A stretch of DNA of 64,000 nucleotides from Baekduia soli. GTDB lineage: Bacteria; Actinomycetota; Thermoleophilia; Solirubrobacterales; Solirubrobacteraceae. Shown one piece after another: positions 34,951-43,523 of this stretch (positions are counted from its first letter, which is position 1; every line of letters starts with the position of its first letter). The translations under genes and the position numbers were made by a program. Location: NCBI RefSeq assembly GCF_007970665.1, contig NZ_CP042430.1, positions 4,278,001-4,342,000 on the forward strand, given 5' to 3'. A model generated the notes under the pieces. The model did not search any database. It saw only the letters and a program-made list of their open reading frames with translations, and had not been told where the DNA came from.

Positions 34951-35421
34951 ATGGCCCAGACCGAGCGCCTGATCCCCGCCTCCCCGGATCGCCTCTTCGC
35001 GGTGCTCTCCGACCCCGCGTCCTACGCCCACTGGGTCGTCGGCTCGGACACGATCCGCGCCGCCGACCGCGGCTGGCCGGCCGTGGGCGCGAAGATCCAC
35101 CACCGCGTCGGCTGGGGGCCGCTCAAGCTCGACGACACCACCGAGGTCCTCGCCGCCGACGCACCGCGCCACCTACGCCTGAAGGCCAGGGCCCGCCCCC
35201 TGGGCACCGCCCACGTCGACCTGCGCCTGGAGGCCCAGGGCGGCTCGACGCTCGTGACGATGACCGAGGACGCCGGCGACCCGCTGACGCGCCTGGCGTT
35301 CAACCCGCTGACCCATCACCTCGTGCACCGGCGCAACGTCGAGTCGTTGCGGCGGCTCGAGGAGCTCGCGCTGGGCCGGGGGCCCGCGACGCCGGACCCG
35401 CCGCGGTCAGACGGCGACTGA
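34951..35421 (+). CDS. SRPBCC (START-like) ligand-binding protein
   Basis: The 156-residue protein has the polyketide-cyclase/SRPBCC layout: 'MAQTERLIPASPDRLFAVLS' start with 'DPASYAHWVVGSDTIRAADR' , 'WPAVGAKIHHRVGWGPLKLD' and a beta-rich 'LEAQGGSTLVTMTEDAGDP' segment before the long C-terminal helix. Such proteins bind hydrophobic small molecules; no catalytic residue is visible. GGGTAC at 34936-34941, ten bases before ATG, resembles the SigB-like -10 seen before two nearby genes. The call is reliable at the fold level only. Confidence 0.83.
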   Translation: MAQTERLIPASPDRLFAVLSDPASYAHWVVGSDTIRAADRGWPAVGAKIHHRVGWGPLKLDDTTEVLAADAPRHLRLKARARPLGTAHVDLRLEAQGGSTLVTMTEDAGDPLTRLAFNPLTHHLVHRRNVESLRRLEELALGRGPATPDPPRSDGD

Positions 35422-35535
35422 GCGCCGGGGCCACGCCACCGGCGTGCCGCCGCCCGGCCACGCCATGTCGCGCATGCCGCCCGGCGCGGCCGGGTATGGC
35501 CCGGGCGTGCCCGCCCCGCCACCTCCGCGCCGCCC

Positions 35536-35874
35536 ATGACCGAGCACCGCCTCCCCGGCGGAGGCGTCGTCCACGCGTTCGCGCGCATCTACGTCGACGA
35601 GTCGACCGCGGCCGCCGCCGCCCAGCGCGCCGCCGAGGCGCTGGCCGAGGAGGGCGACGTGCGGATGTACCGCTTCGTGCGCCCGATCGGCCAGTACGTG
35701 CTCGCGGTGCTGGCGCCCACCGACGCCGAGCTGCAGCGCACGCGCCGCACCGTGGCCTGGGGCGGCGAGGACCATCCCCTCGGCGAGGTCGAGGTCGTCG
35801 CCCTCCGGCGGCGCTTCGACGAGGCGGCCGCGGATCGCGTGCGGACCCCGGACGGGCGCCCGATGTCCTCCTGA
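35536..35874 (+). CDS. Small conserved protein of unknown function
   Basis: A 112-residue soluble protein: 'MTEHRLPGGGVVHAFARIYVD', a helix 'AAAAAQRAAEALAEEGDV', then 'RMYRFVRPIGQYVLAVLAPTDAE' and a polar end. Alternating beta-alpha-beta suggests a ferredoxin-like fold. No family recognised. GGGTAT at 35492-35497 lies about 40 bases upstream, matching the motif before the STAS and SRPBCC genes, so stress control is possible but unproven. It precedes the GGDEF gene by 45 bases on the same strand. Confidence 0.65.
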   Translation: MTEHRLPGGGVVHAFARIYVDESTAAAAAQRAAEALAEEGDVRMYRFVRPIGQYVLAVLAPTDAELQRTRRTVAWGGEDHPLGEVEVVALRRRFDEAAADRVRTPDGRPMSS

Positions 35875-35919
35875 CGGCGCGGCGCTGCAGTCCGAGGAGG
35901 CACGGCCGATACCGGGGCA

Positions 35920-36924
35920 GTGAGGAGCGAACGCCCGCTGCCGATTCCCGTGCCCGCGGTCCTTGCGCGCTGGTTCGCGCTCATGGTGGGCGTGGCGAGC
36001 GCGATGACCGGCGTGTCGCTGCTGGCCGACCTGACCCCCGACGCCCATCGGGGCGTCGAGCTCGTGCTCACGCTCTGCGGGGCGTTGACCGCCGCGGTCG
36101 TCGGCCGCTTCGGACGCCGGCGCCCGGCGGCCTGGTTCGTGTGGTTCGCCGTCCCCGCCGTCGTGGCGATGGTCTCGGCGGGCGTCTACCTCTCCGGCGA
36201 CCCCGGCAACCCCGGCGCGAGCTTCTTCGTGGCGGGCGCCGTGTACTCCGCGTACTTCTTCCCCGTCCGCGTCGCCGCCGCGCACCTCGCGCTCGCCGGC
36301 CTGCTCCTCGGCGCGGCCCTGGTGGCCATCGCCTCCCCCGAGGCCGCGCTGGACCGCTGGATGTTCACGATGGGCATCGCCGTGCTGATCGGCTGGGTCA
36401 TCAGCGTCCTGCGCGACCAGCTCCTGGACCGGGCGGCCACCGACCCGCTCACGGGCGTCCTCAACCGCGGCGCGTTCACCGAGCGCCTGGAGCACGAGCT
36501 GCGCCACGTGCGCGCCAAGGGCGCCTCGCTCGGGCTCATCTACGTCGACGTCGACGACTTCAAGCGCCTCAACGACACGGGCGGTCACTCGGCGGGCGAC
36601 GCGGCGCTGCGCGAGGTCGCCGTGGTGCTCAACGTCGCGGCCCGCGGTGCCGGGCGCGTCGGGCGCATGGGAGGCGACGAGTTCGCGCTCGTGCTGCCCC
36701 ATGCCGACCAGCGCGCGACCGAGCGCGCGGCCGCCGAGGTGCAGCGCCGGGTCCGGGAGTCGGGCGTCGGGTCGACGGTCAGCGTCGGGGTGGCCACGGC
36801 CCCGCTGCACGGCGACGGCGACGCGGCGCTCATGCTCGCCGCCGACGCCGCGCTCTACGCGGCCAAGCGCAGCGGCCGCGACCGCGTGGTCACCGCCGCG
36901 CCGCCGACCACCCTCGCGGCCTGA
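35920..36924 (+). CDS. GGDEF-domain diguanylate cyclase, membrane-bound
   Basis: The 334-residue protein has about six membrane segments (residues ~15-165, e.g. 'VLARWFALMVGVASAMTGVS', 'FVWFAVPAVVAMVSAGVYLS', 'WMFTMGIAVLIGWVISVLRD') and a GGDEF domain (~170-325) with 'RAATDPLTGVLNRGAFTERL', metal-binding 'LIYVDVDDFKRLND' and an intact GGDEF in 'GRMGGDEFALVLPHADQ'. It should make cyclic di-GMP; the inhibitory RxxD site is not seen five residues before GGDEF. The membrane part may sense a signal. The start is a GTG at 35920. No phosphodiesterase partner nearby. Confidence 0.88.
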   Translation: MRSERPLPIPVPAVLARWFALMVGVASAMTGVSLLADLTPDAHRGVELVLTLCGALTAAVVGRFGRRRPAAWFVWFAVPAVVAMVSAGVYLSGDPGNPGASFFVAGAVYSAYFFPVRVAAAHLALAGLLLGAALVAIASPEAALDRWMFTMGIAVLIGWVISVLRDQLLDRAATDPLTGVLNRGAFTERLEHELRHVRAKGASLGLIYVDVDDFKRLNDTGGHSAGDAALREVAVVLNVAARGAGRVGRMGGDEFALVLPHADQRATERAAAEVQRRVRESGVGSTVSVGVATAPLHGDGDAALMLAADAALYAAKRSGRDRVVTAAPPTTLAA

Positions 36925-36947
36925 GGACGGTCACGCGCGGCGACTGG

Positions 36948-38117
36948 TCACGCCGAGGTGACCGCGTGGTGGACCGCCCACATGAGCGCCTGCGGCCGCG
37001 GGTCCACCGGCCGGTCGTCGCGCATCGCGCTCATGGCGTAGGAGATGCCCACGCGCTGCAGCGGCCAGGCGCAGTGCACCGAGCCGCCGGCGCCGGGGTG
37101 ACCGAACGCCTCCGGCGGCGGGCCGAACACCCGCAGATCGGTCTGCAGCTGGAAGCCGACGCCGAAGGCCATCGGCTCGTTGAGCATGGGCTCCCAGCGG
37201 CGCGTGAGCTCGGTGCGCCCGCGCTGCAGCGACTCCTCGGAGAGCAGCCGCACGCCGTCGACCTCCCCGCCCCGGGCGAGGCACCCGTAGAGACGCGCGA
37301 CCGAGCGCGCCGTCCCGATGCCGCCGGCGCCGGGGATCTCGGCGGCGTGCCAGTCGGGCCGGTTCCACGGCACCCACTTCATGGGGAACATCTGCGGGTT
37401 GTTCCACACGCGCCCGAGGAGCTCGTCGGACTGCATGGACTCGCCGTCCCACTGCGCGTAGCCGCCCCAGCTCGGGGTGTAGGCCATCGTCGCGACGTCG
37501 GGCTCGCGCTCCGGCGGCAGCCCGATGAACAGGTCCAGGCCGAGCGGTCCGGCGACCTCCTCGGCGAAGAAGCGGCCCACGCTGCGCCCGTCGGCGCGGC
37601 GGACGAGCTCACCGCACAGCCAGCCGTAGGTGAACGCGTGGTAGGCGTCGGCGGCGCGCGGGTCGGTCTCCTGCGGCTGGGCCGCCAGCCGCGCGGCGAT
37701 CGCGCGGTCGTCGGTGATGTCGTCGTGGCGGACCTTCTCGCGGATGCCGGGGAGACGGCCGCGGTGCGACGCCAGCTCGGCCACGGTGACCGCGCCCTTG
37801 CCCTCGGCGGCGAACTCGGGCCAGTAGCGCGCGACCGGCGCCTCGAGGTCGATCACCCCGCGGTCGACGAGCATGAGCACGCACAACGCGGCCAGGCCCT
37901 TGGTGCCCGAGAAGATCACCGGCATGGTGGACGCGGTCCACGGCCGCCCGCTCTCGCGGTCGGCCAGGCCGCCCCACAGGTCCACCACCGGCACGCCGTC
38001 GAGGGTGACCGCGAACGCCGCGCCGACCTCGTCGAAGCGCTCGAAGTTCTGCGCGAAGGCGGTGCGCACGGCCTCGAAGCCGGGTGCCACCTCGCCGTCG
38101 ATCATCGTGTCGCCCAT
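36948..38117 (-). CDS. Serine hydrolase of the beta-lactamase/EstB esterase family
   Basis: The 389-residue protein has the class C beta-lactamase-like fold with the catalytic S-x-x-K in 'MPVIFSGTKGLAAL' (Ser 70, Lys 73) and a later Tyr motif in 'AFTYGWLCGELVRRADG'. 'PGAGGSVHCAWPL' near the end replaces the usual K-T-G box with a His-containing segment, as in EstB-type carboxylesterases. It probably cleaves esters or D-peptides, with the substrate unknown. The ATG at 38117 was chosen since GGGAGG lies ten bases upstream; a longer GTG start at 38147 adds ten residues. It is divergent from the HTH gene at 38275 with repeated GGTCACACCC motifs between them. Confidence 0.87.
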   Translation of the reverse strand: MGDTMIDGEVAPGFEAVRTAFAQNFERFDEVGAAFAVTLDGVPVVDLWGGLADRESGRPWTASTMPVIFSGTKGLAALCVLMLVDRGVIDLEAPVARYWPEFAAEGKGAVTVAELASHRGRLPGIREKVRHDDITDDRAIAARLAAQPQETDPRAADAYHAFTYGWLCGELVRRADGRSVGRFFAEEVAGPLGLDLFIGLPPEREPDVATMAYTPSWGGYAQWDGESMQSDELLGRVWNNPQMFPMKWVPWNRPDWHAAEIPGAGGIGTARSVARLYGCLARGGEVDGVRLLSEESLQRGRTELTRRWEPMLNEPMAFGVGFQLQTDLRVFGPPPEAFGHPGAGGSVHCAWPLQRVGISYAMSAMRDDRPVDPRPQALMWAVHHAVTSA

Positions 38118-38163
38118 CGTCGCCCTCCCGCCCGTCGTTGACACCACACGCGGCCAGGCGGGT

Positions 38164-38260
38164 GGTCACACCCCGCCAGCCTAGGGAACTCGGCGCCGCG
38201 CCGGGTGACACACCCGACGCCGGGTCACTATGGTGGGGCGCCACGTATCCGGTCACACCC
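38164..38260. promoter_or_regulatory. Repeated GGTCACACCC motifs between divergent genes
   Basis: Between starts at 38117 (minus) and 38275 (plus) the sequence contains GGTCACACCC twice exactly (38164-38173 and 38251-38260), the palindromic GGGTGACACACCC (38203-38215) and GGTCAC (38223-38228). Four related elements in about 100 bases suggest binding sites for a regulator, perhaps the HTH protein encoded at 38275. This is an inference from repetition. Confidence 0.4.
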
Positions 38261-38274
38261 ACCCGAGGAGCACC

Positions 38275-38685
38275 ATGGCCGTTCTCGAGGACGCCATCAC
38301 GTCGATGAAGTCGCGCCTTGCCGAGATCGATCAGCAGATCGGACCGCTGGTCGCCGAGGCCGACCAGCTGCGCGACGCGATCGCGCGGCTCGGCGGCGCC
38401 GACGGCGCGTCGTCGTCCCCGCGCCGTTCCGCCCGGGCGGCGACCCCCGCCGCCCCGCGCCGCGCAACGGGCGGCAGCGCGCGCCGGCGGCGCACCGCCG
38501 CGGGGCGCGCGCCGCGCGGCGCCAACCGCGAGGCGATCCTGAAGGCCATCGCCGGCGAGCCCAAGACCGCCGGCCAGGTGGCGTCGGAGACCGGCATCGG
38601 CCGGGGCACCGTCGCCTCGACGCTCACCAAGCTCGTCAACGACGGCCGGGCCAAGAAGGCCCAGCGCGGCTACCAGGCGTCCTGA
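38275..38685 (+). CDS. Coiled-coil plus winged-helix DNA-binding protein
   Basis: The 136-residue protein has an N-terminal coiled coil (MAVLEDAITSMKSRLAEIDQ, LVAEADQLRDAIARL), a Ser/Arg/Ala-rich linker (residues ~45-85) and a C-terminal winged helix 'REAILKAIAGEPKTAGQVAS' with recognition helix 'ETGIGRGTVASTLTKLVND'. The fold looks like MarR/IclR-type HTH, but no ligand domain exists. Its basic linker recalls nucleoid proteins. It may be a nucleoid-associated or small regulator; a strong GAGGAG ribosome site precedes the ATG. Repeated GGTCACACCC motifs sit in its promoter region. Confidence 0.8.
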   Translation: MAVLEDAITSMKSRLAEIDQQIGPLVAEADQLRDAIARLGGADGASSSPRRSARAATPAAPRRATGGSARRRRTAAGRAPRGANREAILKAIAGEPKTAGQVASETGIGRGTVASTLTKLVNDGRAKKAQRGYQAS

Positions 38686-38716
38686 GCGGGCCACTCGCCG
38701 CCCCGCCCCGCCCGGC

Positions 38717-39526
38717 CTAGCGCCGCGGCGGGCTGGGCAGGTGCGAGCCCGCGGAGTAGCCGGCGTCGACCGGCAGGGTCACGCCGGTCACCCAGCGCGC
38801 GAGGTCACCGGCGAGGAACAGCACGGCGCTGCCGACGTCCCACGCGGTGCCCTCGGTCTGCATGAGCGAGCGCTTCCGGCGGATCTCGCGCATCTCGTCC
38901 GTCATGCCGCGCGAGCGCACCATCGGCGTGTACACCATCCCCGGCGCCACGCAGTTGACGCGGATGCCCTGGAGGCCGTGCTGCGCGGCCATCGTCCGGG
39001 TGAGCTGGGTGATGGCGCCCTTGGTGGTCGCGTACGTCACCGCGGGGTGACCCCCGAGCAGACCGGCCGCCGAGGACATGTTGACGATCGACCCACCGCC
39101 GGCCTCGATCATGTAGGGGATGACGAACCGCGCCATCAACATCATCGACTTGACGTTGATCCGCATGGCGTCGTCCCAGCGGTCGGGATCCACGTCGACG
39201 GCGGTGCCGGGCGGCCCGGCGATGCCCACGTTGTTGACCAGGACGGCGGGGGGACCGAGCTGGCGGGCGATGTCGGTCACCACGCGCCGGCAGTCCTCCT
39301 CGGTCCCGACGTCGCCGTGGTGGACCTCGGCCACGCCGCCCTCGCCGACGATGAGGTCATGGGCCCTGCGGGCGGCGACCTCGTCGATGTCGACGAGCGC
39401 GATGCGGGCGCCGGCGCGGGCGAGCATGATCGCCGCGGCGCTGCCGTTGCCCACCCCCTCGGGGTGCGCGCCGCCGCCGGTGACGATGGCGACCTTGCCG
39501 GTCAGCCCGAAGTCGATCTCCTGCAT
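38717..39526 (-). CDS. Short-chain dehydrogenase/reductase (SDR)
   Basis: The 269-residue enzyme has the SDR NAD(P) motif 'KVAIVTGGGAHPEGVGNGSA' (TGxxxGxG with an insertion), 'ILVNNVGIAG' equivalent 'AVLVNNVGIAGPPGTAV', the Ser of 'SIVNMSSAAG' and the catalytic Y-x-x-x-K 'VTYATTKGAI'. The C-terminus 'VTGVTLPVDAGYSAGSHLPS' is standard. It oxidises or reduces an alcohol/ketone of unknown identity; FabG-like hydroxyacid chemistry is common near acyl-CoA genes. TAGCGT eight bases upstream (39535-39540) indicates a leaderless transcript. The second SDR gene lies 90 bases upstream in the same direction. Confidence 0.9.
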   Translation of the reverse strand: MQEIDFGLTGKVAIVTGGGAHPEGVGNGSAAAIMLARAGARIALVDIDEVAARRAHDLIVGEGGVAEVHHGDVGTEEDCRRVVTDIARQLGPPAVLVNNVGIAGPPGTAVDVDPDRWDDAMRINVKSMMLMARFVIPYMIEAGGGSIVNMSSAAGLLGGHPAVTYATTKGAITQLTRTMAAQHGLQGIRVNCVAPGMVYTPMVRSRGMTDEMREIRRKRSLMQTEGTAWDVGSAVLFLAGDLARWVTGVTLPVDAGYSAGSHLPSPPRR

Positions 39527-39615
39527 GCGCGCAGACGCTAGTCGTCGGCGGCGCGGCGCGTCGCGCGGATCGCCCCCGCCCTGCGCGGGACCGGGGCGCT
39601 CAGGTCCGGTTCACC

Positions 39616-40416
39616 TCAGCGGGCCCGGCGGTCGGCCGTGAACGCCGACGGGCTGCCGAACGAGCCGTAGGCCGTGAAGCCGCCGTCGACGGGCAGCGCG
39701 ATGCCCGTGATGTAGGCCGCCAGGTCGCTGAGCAGGAACGCGCACGCGTCGCCGATGTGCTCCGGCTCGCCGGCGCTGCCCGACGGGATGACGTCGCTCA
39801 GCGCCGCCACCCACGCCTCGTCCTCGAAGTAGGGCTCGGTCAGCGGCGTGCGGATGAGGCCCGGGCACACGGCGTTGACCCGCACGCCCCGCCCGCCGAG
39901 GTCGCGGGCCAGGCCCCGGGTCAGGCCGAGCAGCCCGGCCTTGCTCGCGTTGTAGGCCACGCGCCGGTCGACGGCGACCAGGCCGGCGGCCGACGAGATG
40001 TTGACGATCGACCCCGAGCCCTGGGCGACCATCGCGCGCCCGGCGTGCTGGGCGCAGTAGAAGGCGCCGCTGAGGTTGACGTCCATCACGTGGTGCCAGT
40101 CCTCCGGGGTCACCTCCAGCGGGTCGCCGGTGATGCGGATGCCCGCGCAGCTGACCAGGCCGTCGAGACGCCCGAACGCCTCGAGGACCGCCGTGAAGGC
40201 GCGCCGCACCGCGGCGGGATCGGCGACGTCGGCCTCCAGCGCCAGGTGCGGGCCTCCGTCGGCGGGCGCCAGCGCCTCCACGACCGCGCGCGCGTCGTCG
40301 GCGCGGCGGTCGAGCACCGCCACCCGGGCGCCCTCGCGGACGAGCACCCGTGCGGTGGCCGCGCCGATCCCGCTCGCGCCGCCCGTCACGACGCAGGTCC
40401 TGCCAGCGAGCAACAT
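39616..40416 (-). CDS. Short-chain dehydrogenase/reductase (SDR)
   Basis: The 266-residue enzyme has 'RTCVVTGGASGIGAATARVL' (NAD binding), 'DGLVSCAGIRITGDPLEVTP' (NAG becomes SCAG), the catalytic Ser in 'SIVNISSAAGLVAVD' and Tyr/Lys in 'RVAYNASKAGLLGLT'. The end 'ITGIALPVDGGFTAYGSFGS' is typical. Start: ATG at 40416 before 'LLAGRTC', preceded by CGAGGAGG; the longer reading upstream is not conserved. It is similar in design to its downstream neighbour and may be in an operon with it. Divergent from the VOC gene at 40543. Substrate unknown. Confidence 0.9.
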   Translation of the reverse strand: MLLAGRTCVVTGGASGIGAATARVLVREGARVAVLDRRADDARAVVEALAPADGGPHLALEADVADPAAVRRAFTAVLEAFGRLDGLVSCAGIRITGDPLEVTPEDWHHVMDVNLSGAFYCAQHAGRAMVAQGSGSIVNISSAAGLVAVDRRVAYNASKAGLLGLTRGLARDLGGRGVRVNAVCPGLIRTPLTEPYFEDEAWVAALSDVIPSGSAGEPEHIGDACAFLLSDLAAYITGIALPVDGGFTAYGSFGSPSAFTADRRAR

Positions 40417-40542
40417 GATGGTCCTCCTCGGTCGCGGTGTGCGCATGCGGCGCGCGGGTGCGCCACCGCACGGCGGAGCCTAGGCGGGCGGCCGCCGGGC
40501 GTGTAGAAGTCGCGGCACATCCACCGGCGGGAGGACAAGGTC

Positions 40543-41088
40543 GTGCGAAGACTGCAGAGCCAGGGCGTCCATCACGTGACGCTCGTCGGGGCGGACCGCC
40601 AGACATCCATCGACTTCTGGCAGGGCGTGCTGGGCATGCCGTTCGTCTTCGAGCAGCCCAACCTCGACAACGCGGCCGAGAGCCACCTGTACTTCGACCC
40701 GGGCGACGGCCGCCTGATCACCGTGTTCACCGACGAGGACCGCGTGGCCGATCCGGGCCGCACGCCGACCGACCCGGGGTGCGTGCACCACCTCGCGTTC
40801 GCGCTGTCGCAGGCGACGTTCGCCCAGGCCGTCGGGCGCCTCGACGAGCGCGGCATCCGCCACAGCGGCGTCAAGGACCGCGGCTTCATGGACTCCATCT
40901 ACTTCGAGGACCCTCTGGGCCTGCTCATCGAGCTGGCGTCCTACCGGTTCGAGCCGCCCGCGGGCCGGACGCACGCCGCCGTCCTGCGCCGGGCCCACGA
41001 GCTGCGGGTCGCGGCCGGCGCCGAGGCCATCGGGACGGTCCACCTCGCCGACGCGATCGAGGCGCTCGTGGCCGAGGGCGCCGGCTAG
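40543..41088 (+). CDS. VOC-superfamily ring-cleavage dioxygenase-like protein
   Basis: The 181-residue protein has two VOC modules: 'GVHHVTLVGADRQTSIDFWQ' (His), 'VHHLAFALSQATFAQAVGRL' (His) and 'YFEDPLGLLIELASYRFEPP' (Glu), the metal triad of glyoxalase/extradiol enzymes. A helical extension of about 45 residues follows ('AAVLRRAHELRVAAGAEAIG'). The Glu-containing 'EDPLGLLIELA' is typical of ring-cleaving dioxygenase-like proteins. Substrate unknown. The start is a GTG at 40543 with GGGAGGAC upstream. It is divergent from the two SDR genes and may share their pathway. Its TAG overlaps the stop of the decayed gene on the other strand. Confidence 0.85.
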   Translation: MRRLQSQGVHHVTLVGADRQTSIDFWQGVLGMPFVFEQPNLDNAAESHLYFDPGDGRLITVFTDEDRVADPGRTPTDPGCVHHLAFALSQATFAQAVGRLDERGIRHSGVKDRGFMDSIYFEDPLGLLIELASYRFEPPAGRTHAAVLRRAHELRVAAGAEAIGTVHLADAIEALVAEGAG

Positions 41089-41319
41089 GGCGCGTCCAGC
41101 AGGTCCAGGAGCGCGGACGCGACCTGCTCGGGCCCCTCCTCGGCCTGGCGGTGGCCCGCGTCGTGCCAGGTCGCATGGCGTGCGCGGGTGCCCGTGCAGC
41201 CGGCCGGACGCAGCGCAGCAGGCCGCGGTGGGCCTCGTCGACGAGCGGGACCCGGCGCCGCCGAGCCCGAGGCCGACCAGCTCGGAGACCGGCGGCCAGG
41301 CGATCTCCGGGGCGCTCAC
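41085..41319 (-). pseudogene. Remnant of a hydrolase-like gene
   Basis: A GTG at 41319 overlaps the stop of the upstream glycoside-hydrolase-like gene (GTGA), which suggests that a second gene once followed it. It opens 'VSAPEIAWPPVSELVGLGLG' but after ~40 residues the frame becomes Arg/Pro-rich. In another frame the segment ends 'ATWHDAGHRQAEEGPEQVAS' and 'ALLDLLDAP', stop at 41085. The 'GHRQAEE-P' pattern resembles the catalytic-His end of alpha/beta hydrolases ('AGHRxAEExP'). The size, about 78 codons, is far too short for an intact hydrolase. Assignment is tentative. Confidence 0.4.
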
Positions 41320-42689
41320 CGGCCCGGGCGCCGGTGGACCGGCAGGCGCAGCGTGCGCTGGGGCAGCCGAGCGTCGGCCCAGCCGGCGGTGCCGTCGAAC
41401 GTCGCGGTCACCCGCAGCCTGGCGCGTCCGCGGGGGATGCGCACCGTCAGGCGCTGCCGCGAGGCGGAGGTCGTGCGCGTGACCCGGCGCACGCCCGAGC
41501 CGGACACCTGGAGCGTCAGGTGCCCGCGGCCGGCCGCCGTGCGGACGAGCAGGAGGTGGAAGGTCCGCGTCCCGCGCCGGCGCGCCGAGAGGCGCAGGCG
41601 GGCGCGGCATCCTGCCGAGAGCACCGTCTCGCCCGGCCCGTCGACGACCCGTGCCTGCCCCGCGCAGCCGGTCCCCGCCAGGTCCGCCGGTGCGACCCGG
41701 TTCGACGCCGGCCCCGGCGCCGCCCGCGGGACGGCCAGCTCGCGGCGCACGACGTCCAGCGCCGGGCGGGGCGTGCCGTCGGCGCCGACCAGCCCGGTGT
41801 CCCACCACGAGCCGGGCGCCGACGGCACGGGCCCGTACCAGTTGTAGAGGTACATCCGCGTGATCCGCGGCGACATCCGCGCCAGGACGAACGCGTGCGC
41901 TGTCGAGCGCGCGGCGCGGGCGAGGTCGACGTCCAGGAACGGCCAGAACCGCACGATGCCGCCGGTCTCGGTGACCCACAGCTCGCCGGGCACGGCGCTC
42001 AGCAGCGCCGCGGTCGTGCTCTGCAGCGGGTCGGTGAGGTCGGTCGCGTCGCCGTAGTCGTGGATGCCCCACAGCCGTGGATCGGTGCCGAGGTGCGCAC
42101 GGTAGGCGCGCAGCCAGTCCAGCGCGCCGGGAATGTCGAGCACGTCGCCGGCGACCAGGCGCGCGTCCGGCAGGACGCGGCGCGCCTCGTCGTAGTAGGC
42201 CGCCGCGAGGGCCGGGTCGTCCCACGTCGGCTGTGACACGTGGTTGGGCTCGTTCCACGGCGTCACGATCCCGACCTGCGGATAGCGCCCGTGGAACGCC
42301 GCCAGCGCCGCCCCGTAGGCGGCGACCGACGGCGCGGTCCCGGGGTGGCGCGAGTGCTCGAACGCGACGGACGGCTCGAGCCCGTGGGCCGCGGCGGCCG
42401 CCATCCAGGCGTCGACCGCGTCGCGCTCCCAGCCGCCGCGCACGACCGCGTCGTAGGGCACGACGAGCCGCGCCGCGTGCAGGCCCAGCGCCAGGAACCG
42501 GGGATCGGCGAAGGCGGCTGGGTTGGCCTCGCCGATGCCGACGACGGGCTCGGCGCGCGCCGGGCGGGCGGCCACGGCGGCGAGCGCGAGGGCGAGGGCG
42601 ACGACCGCCGTCACGCCGATCGGCGCCGGGCACCGGCGCGGCGTCCTGCCGCGGCTGCCACGCGATGGGCGTCCCTGCGTCACGGCCAT
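41316..42689 (-). CDS. Secreted glycoside-hydrolase-like TIM-barrel protein
   Basis: The 457-residue product starts with a signal peptide ('GVTAVVALALALAAVAARPA', cleavage near 46). A (beta/alpha)8-type domain follows (~47-320) with 'IVTPWNEPNHVSQPTWDDP' (acid/base Glu 147) and 'GELWVTETGGIVRFWPFLD' (nucleophile-position Glu 241): the clan A glycosidase pattern, near families 5 or 39. The C-terminal ~110 residues are beta-rich and basic ('RLRLSARRRGTRTFHLLLVR', 'RLTVRIPRGRARLRVTATFD'), perhaps for wall binding. Its substrate is unknown. TAGCGT at 42725-42730 is a likely -10 with a leader and GAGGAGG-like ribosome site. Followed by the decayed gene at 41085. Confidence 0.82.
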   Translation of the reverse strand: MAVTQGRPSRGSRGRTPRRCPAPIGVTAVVALALALAAVAARPARAEPVVGIGEANPAAFADPRFLALGLHAARLVVPYDAVVRGGWERDAVDAWMAAAAAHGLEPSVAFEHSRHPGTAPSVAAYGAALAAFHGRYPQVGIVTPWNEPNHVSQPTWDDPALAAAYYDEARRVLPDARLVAGDVLDIPGALDWLRAYRAHLGTDPRLWGIHDYGDATDLTDPLQSTTAALLSAVPGELWVTETGGIVRFWPFLDVDLARAARSTAHAFVLARMSPRITRMYLYNWYGPVPSAPGSWWDTGLVGADGTPRPALDVVRRELAVPRAAPGPASNRVAPADLAGTGCAGQARVVDGPGETVLSAGCRARLRLSARRRGTRTFHLLLVRTAAGRGHLTLQVSGSGVRRVTRTTSASRQRLTVRIPRGRARLRVTATFDGTAGWADARLPQRTLRLPVHRRPGR

Positions 42690-42848
42690 GCCGCGGCCTC
42701 CTCGGGTCGACAGACGACGGGCCGACGCTAGGGCATCGACGCGAGGGCGGCCCGGGGACCGGTACGACGGGCGACCTCGACGCCGCCCCAGGCCGGTCTC
42801 AGCCGGCGTCGCAGGCCCGGCGCGGGGCCGAGCACGACGTCGCCGGCC

Positions 42849-43523
42849 TCAGCCCGGCGCCAGGATGCCCGCCAGCACGTCGAGCGCGCGACGGCGGTGG
42901 GCGTCGAGCTCGGCGACCAGGGCGTCGACGTCGCGGGCGCGGATGGCGGCCAGGATGCGGTCGTGCGCGTCGACGGCGGCGTGGCGCTCCTCGGGCGAGT
43001 TGTAGTACATCGCCCGGTAGGCCTCCGTCGAGTCCCACAGCAGGCGGATGAGCCGCATGGCATGGGGATGGCCGGGCGCCTCGAGGATCGCGAAGTGGAA
43101 GCGTCGGTTGGCCTCCAGCTCGCCGGCCACGTCCCCCGCCTCGGCGGCGTCGACGCAGTCGCGGGCCGCGAGCACGATCCGGTCCAGCGCGTCGTCGTCG
43201 AGCGTTGGCAGCGCCGCCCGGGCCGCCCGGTCCTCGAGGACCTGGCGCAGCGCGTAGATCTCCTCGAGGTCGTCGATGCGCAGCTCCGTGACGAAGTAGC
43301 CGCGCCGCGGCCGGTAGGTGACCTGACCCTCCTGCTCGAGCACCCGCAGCGCCTCGCGCACGGGGGCGATGCTCACCCCGAGGCGCTCGGCCACGTCCTC
43401 CTGGCGCACGCGCTGCCCGGGGCGCAGCTCGCCCGCGACGATCGCCCGCCGCAGCGCGTCGAGCGCGTGCTGCGGGGTCGTCCCGGGCCCGGTGGGCCGG
43501 GCGCCGACCGGGCCGGCGGCCAT
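42849..43523 (-). CDS. GntR-family regulator with FCD ligand domain (probable glutarate-locus regulator)
   Basis: The 224-residue protein has a GntR winged helix (~15-80; 'LRRAIVAGELRPGQRVRQED', 'LGVSIAPVREALRVLEQEGQ') and an FCD domain (~90-215) with metal-type residues in 'LEANRRFHFAILEAPGHPHA' and 'HAAVDAHDRILAAIRARD'. FCD regulators sense organic acids or their CoA derivatives. Its ATG shares one base with the stop of the glutaryl-CoA dehydrogenase (TGATG at 43521-43525), so it is co-transcribed with it. I infer that it binds the CCTAGA-N10-TCTAGG palindrome at 44722 and senses glutarate or a relative, like CsiR/GlaR in other bacteria. Confidence 0.87.
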   Translation of the reverse strand: MAAGPVGARPTGPGTTPQHALDALRRAIVAGELRPGQRVRQEDVAERLGVSIAPVREALRVLEQEGQVTYRPRRGYFVTELRIDDLEEIYALRQVLEDRAARAALPTLDDDALDRIVLAARDCVDAAEAGDVAGELEANRRFHFAILEAPGHPHAMRLIRLLWDSTEAYRAMYYNSPEERHAAVDAHDRILAAIRARDVDALVAELDAHRRRALDVLAGILAPG

